Assembly (NCBI GenBank): GCA_031259505.1 | Contig: JAIRLL010000076.1 | Span: 1 to 7,013 of the forward strand | Direction: 5' to 3' | From: Tannerella sp. | Lineage (GTDB): Bacteria > Bacteroidota > Bacteroidia > Bacteroidales > Tannerellaceae | DNA length: 7,013 nt | In this document: positions 4,485 through 7,013 of the stretch, piece by piece | Layout of the letters: each line of letters begins with the position of its first letter | How positions within the stretch are numbered: position 1 is the first letter of the stretch | Made by a program: the position numbers and the translations under genes | The notes under the pieces: model-generated | What the model saw: only the letters and a program-made list of their open reading frames with translations | What the model was told of the DNA's origin: nothing | Database searches by the model: none

Positions 4485-6627
4485 TTTCGAGATACCTGCC
4501 AAGCCACGCGAAGAATTCACGATTCCAGACAATGGAATTTTGCGGTTTGAATACCTGATGGCCTTCGTCGTCGAAGACGACCAGCCGCGCGGGAATATTC
4601 ATCAGTCGCGCCGCCGTAAACGCTTCCAGACTTTGCGAGTAGGGGATGCGGTAGTCGTTTATGCCTGCAAAAATCAGAATGGGCGTATCCCAGCGGGTCA
4701 CGAACCGGTGCGGCGAGTTGGCATACGAACGTTTGGCGACGGGGTTGTCGTCCCAGTACGCACCCTTGTAGTCGTTGTTGACAAACCAGAGTTCTTCCGT
4801 TCCGCCGTACATGCTTTCGAAGTTGAATATTCCGCAGTGGGCGATGAATGCCTTGAATCGCCTGTTGTGGTTCCCGGCCAGGAAGAAGGCCGAATAGCCG
4901 CCGTAGCTTGCTCCGACGCATCCCAGCCGCGCTTCGTCGCACCAGGATTCGGCGGCCACGTCGTCGATGGCGCTCAGGTAGTCGCGGATGTTCTGTCCGC
5001 TGTAGTCGCCCGAAATCTGGTCGGTCCATTCCTGTCCGAACGAGGGCACACCCCGTCTGTTTGGCGCTACGACTACATATCCCTGCGCTGCTATCAGCTG
5101 CAGATTCCAGCGGTAACTCCAGAACTGGCTGACGACGCTTTGCGGGCCGCCCTGGCAATAGAGCAGTGTGGGATATTTTTTTGCGGGGTCGAAACCGGGA
5201 GGCCGTATGACCCAGGTGAGCATTTGCTTGCCGTCGGTCGTCTTGACCATGCGTTTTTGGACTTCGCCCATTGGGATGTGGTCGTAAATTTCCTGATTGA
5301 TGCGGGTGAGAGGCGTCAGTTTTCCGTCGCCCTGTATGTCGATATCGAACAGTTCGGTGGCGCGGGAGATTTGCGTCACTTCGGCAATCAGTCTTCCGCC
5401 TTCGAACGAGAAGGCGTTGATGTCATGGTCGCCGTGCGTGACGGCCGAGACGTCGCCCGCCATGTTCACCTTGCAGAGCTGGTGCGTCGCCTGCATGGGG
5501 GCAATGAAATACAGTTCGTCGAGACCGTTCCACACGACGTGTGACACGTTGCAGTCGAACGCGGCGGTCAGGTCTTTCATGCTGCCGTCGGCGCTGTCCC
5601 ACACGAACAGGCGTTCCTTGTCCGCCTCGTTGCCCGGGCGGCGCATCGAGATGAAGGCTATCAGTTTGTCGTCGGGACTCCAGACGGGATATTTGTCATA
5701 TCCGCCCATTTGCGAAGGCTTGTCCGCGCGCGGGTCGACCGGTTCGCCGTCTTTGCAGATATTTCCTGTCCGGCCGCTTTCCGTGTCGTAGATGAAGATG
5801 TCTGCATCCGTCGAGACGGCATATTCCGTTCCGGTCTGCTTCTTGCAGGTGTAAGCCAGTTGCGTGCCCGCATGATTCCAGGCTATCTCCGCAATGTCGA
5901 AATATGGCGCCAGCGGAGCATCCCACGGCTCGCCTGCCATAATATCCTTTCCTTCGCCCACCTTGCCGTCTGCAAGCGTGGCGACGAAGATGTGCGAATA
6001 TCGACCCTCGTCCCAGTAATTCCAGTGGCGCGCCATCAGGTCGTCGTATATCTTCGCTTTCGACCTGTCCATGTCGGCATGAATTTCCTTCGACAGGCGT
6101 TTTTCGACGGGTACACTTTTGGTGTAGAACAGTTTGCTTTCGTCGTCCGTGATGCCGAACCCGTCGATACCTCCTTCTATGGTCGACAGTTGCGTCAGTC
6201 CGAGGCCGGAGGGGCGGATGCTCCATATCTGGCTGTCGCCGCTGCGGTTGCTCAGGAAATAAAGTTTGCTGCCGTCTCTGCTCCACTGGAGGTTGCTTTC
6301 ATTTCCTGCGTTGTCGGTGAGTTGTACGGGTTCCGCGTTTCCGGATGCATACAGGTAGATACTTGTCACACCGCGGTTTTCGGCTACGTTGTAGTAAGTG
6401 ACGGTAAAGGCCGCCTGCCTGCCCGAAGGCGAAAGTGCGCTGTTGCCTGCCCGTCCCATTTTCCACAGGATTTCGGGTGTGAAGACGCCGGCCGATTTTT
6501 CGGCTTCGGTCAGCGTATTGTTGATTTCGAGCGCTTTTTTCTCTTCAGAAGAAGAGTGACTGTCCTGCGTGCAACAACCGTTCAGGACTACTGCTATTGA
6601 CATAAGCCATGATAATTTGATTTTCAT
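4471..6627 (-). CDS. S9-family serine peptidase lipoprotein (DPP5 / acylaminoacyl-peptidase-like)
   Basis: 718 aa. Residues 1-17 are a lipoprotein signal peptide ending in the lipobox LNGC, with Cys18 as the lipid anchor; the Ser/Glu-rich stretch after it (SSSEE at 24-28) is compatible with surface or outer-membrane sorting, which is uncertain. Residues about 45-440 form a WD40-like beta-propeller with repeats such as LSPSGRQAAF (65-74), LQWSRDGSKLYFLS (113-126), WNHAGTQLAY (250-259) and VWSPDDKLIAF (315-325). Residues about 450-715 are the alpha/beta-hydrolase domain: YCQGGPQS (490-497, oxyanion region), GASYGGY with nucleophile Ser574, GINDYRIP with Asp658, and DEGHQVF with His690. The layout is that of prolyl-oligopeptidase-type exopeptidases, closest in appearance to DPP5 or S9C enzymes that release dipeptides or acyl-amino acids in the periplasm. 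Exact specificity cannot be read. The last four residues (SRKS) and the stop are encoded by the heptamer repeat. No clear TAnnTTTG box precedes it. Confidence 0.9.
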   Translation of the reverse strand: MKIKLSWLMSIAVVLNGCCTQDSHSSSEEKKALEINNTLTEAEKSAGVFTPEILWKMGRAGNSALSPSGRQAAFTVTYYNVAENRGVTSIYLYASGNAEPVQLTDNAGNESNLQWSRDGSKLYFLSNRSGDSQIWSIRPSGLGLTQLSTIEGGIDGFGITDDESKLFYTKSVPVEKRLSKEIHADMDRSKAKIYDDLMARHWNYWDEGRYSHIFVATLADGKVGEGKDIMAGEPWDAPLAPYFDIAEIAWNHAGTQLAYTCKKQTGTEYAVSTDADIFIYDTESGRTGNICKDGEPVDPRADKPSQMGGYDKYPVWSPDDKLIAFISMRRPGNEADKERLFVWDSADGSMKDLTAAFDCNVSHVVWNGLDELYFIAPMQATHQLCKVNMAGDVSAVTHGDHDINAFSFEGGRLIAEVTQISRATELFDIDIQGDGKLTPLTRINQEIYDHIPMGEVQKRMVKTTDGKQMLTWVIRPPGFDPAKKYPTLLYCQGGPQSVVSQFWSYRWNLQLIAAQGYVVVAPNRRGVPSFGQEWTDQISGDYSGQNIRDYLSAIDDVAAESWCDEARLGCVGASYGGYSAFFLAGNHNRRFKAFIAHCGIFNFESMYGGTEELWFVNNDYKGAYWDDNPVAKRSYANSPHRFVTRWDTPILIFAGINDYRIPYSQSLEAFTAARLMNIPARLVVFDDEGHQVFKPQNSIVWNREFFAWLGRYLESRKS

Positions 6628-6719
6628 AGGATGAAATATTATTTACGTTTCGTTTTTTTTAGGCGTTATAAAAAAAGGAATAGCGATATTCATGTGATTT
6701 CCCGCAATGAACTGTTTTG

Positions 6720-7013
6720 TCATATCAACCCGTGTTCTGTGAAAAGGTTTGTTACTTCTTCCTTAGTGAGGCCGGTATATTCGACGGTATCTTCAATGGA
6801 AAATCCCTTTTGTTTCAAAGTCAGGGCAACTGTGAATCTGGCATTTTTCTCGCCTTCTTCTTTGCCTCTTTGTTCGCCGATGGCTATGCCTTCTTCTCTG
6901 CCGCTTTGTTCACCTTCTTCTCTTGCGGCGCTCATACCGTTGTTGTAGTCATATATGGCCATTTGACGCATATGGTAAACATGCAGGGCGTCTCTGTCCT
7001 GTGCGACGACCTG
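6720..7013 (-). CDS. Rpn / PD-(D/E)XK nuclease-family transposase-like protein, C-terminal part (cut by window edge)
   Basis: The frame stays open to base 7013, so only the last 97 residues are present and the nuclease core lies outside. The visible part begins QVVAQDRDALHVYHMRQMAIYDYNNG. It is followed by a Glu/Gly/Arg-rich segment with three EEG steps (REEGEQSGREEGIAIGEQ, then RGKEEGEK) and a conserved tail ALTLKQKGFSIEDTVEYTG ending in LTKEEVTNLF. That EEG-rich linker plus helical tail is typical of the Bacteroidales PD-(D/E)XK family transposase/Rpn proteins, which are linked to recombination. Nuclease activity cannot be judged from this end. It lies 92 bases upstream of the S9 peptidase in the same direction with no obvious terminator between, so co-transcription is possible. 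The methionine at 6971 is internal, not the true start. Confidence 0.75.
   Translation of the reverse strand, partial: QVVAQDRDALHVYHMRQMAIYDYNNGMSAAREEGEQSGREEGIAIGEQRGKEEGEKNARFTVALTLKQKGFSIEDTVEYTGLTKEEVTNLFTEHGLI
6847..6926 (-). repeat. Low-complexity GAA/GGT-rich coding repeat in the Rpn-like tail
   Basis: On the minus strand this segment repeats GAAGAAGGTGAA-like blocks about every 24-36 bases (encoding EEGEQSGREEG, IAIGEQRGKEEGEK). Such segments vary in copy number among Rpn family members. The plus-strand shadow is a CTT/TCT-rich run. Confidence 0.5.

Noticed and set aside
4540..5544. Plus-strand open frame of 334 codons opposite the peptidase
   Set aside because: It is antisense to the hydrolase domain with intact Ser574, Asp658 and His690, and it has no domain of its own. 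The same applies to the plus-strand frame at 5710-6600.
6631..6948. Plus-strand open frame of 105 codons
   Set aside because: It is the complement of the Glu/Gly-rich Rpn-like tail, giving a Ser/Leu/Pro low-complexity shadow.

Overview
The window looks like Bacteroidales chromosome (Bacteroides, Parabacteroides or Tannerella-like; genus not resolvable from this sequence). The evidence is a BspA-type leucine-rich-repeat surface protein, a Bacteroidetes-style ECF sigma factor, an S9 peptidase lipoprotein, the tail of an Rpn/PD-(D/E)XK family protein, and several TAnnTTTG (-7) promoter boxes with, in one case, a correctly spaced TTTG (-33) box.

Layout. 1-297 is AT-rich leader. 298-1248 (+) encodes a secreted BspA-like protein with four 23-residue repeats and a T9SS-like C-terminal segment, closed by a strong intrinsic terminator (1279-1325). 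1326-1964 is a long AT-rich intergenic region holding a pair of palindromic hairpins (1542-1604), a 27-codon fragment resembling the N-terminus of DUF6261 proteins on the minus strand (1666-1749) behind an intact consensus promoter (1799-1829), and a perfect 19-bp tandem duplication (1870-1907). 2067-3653 (+) is nadB (L-aspartate oxidase). Its stop codon overlaps the start of an ECF sigma factor gene (3650-4222, +). A heptamer repeat array with an inverted arm (4383-4484) separates this pair from a convergent S9-family (DPP5/acylaminoacyl-peptidase-like) lipoprotein gene (4471-6627, -). The right edge holds the C-terminal end of an Rpn-type gene (6720-7013, -), which runs off the window.

How the genes relate. 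NadB makes iminoaspartate for NAD synthesis. The ATGA overlap suggests the sigma factor is translated from the nadB message, which is an unusual pairing. No FecR-type anti-sigma gene or SusC/SusD pair follows, so the sigma factor is an orphan locally. The peptidase probably degrades peptides in the cell envelope and has no evident functional tie to nadB. The heptamer array lies where the two converging transcripts meet, probably acts as a bidirectional terminator, and supplies the last codons and the stop codon of the peptidase.

I found no clearly new multi-gene system. The most unusual points are the nadB-sigma coupling, the repeat array that enters a coding sequence, and the intact promoter in front of a gene fragment.
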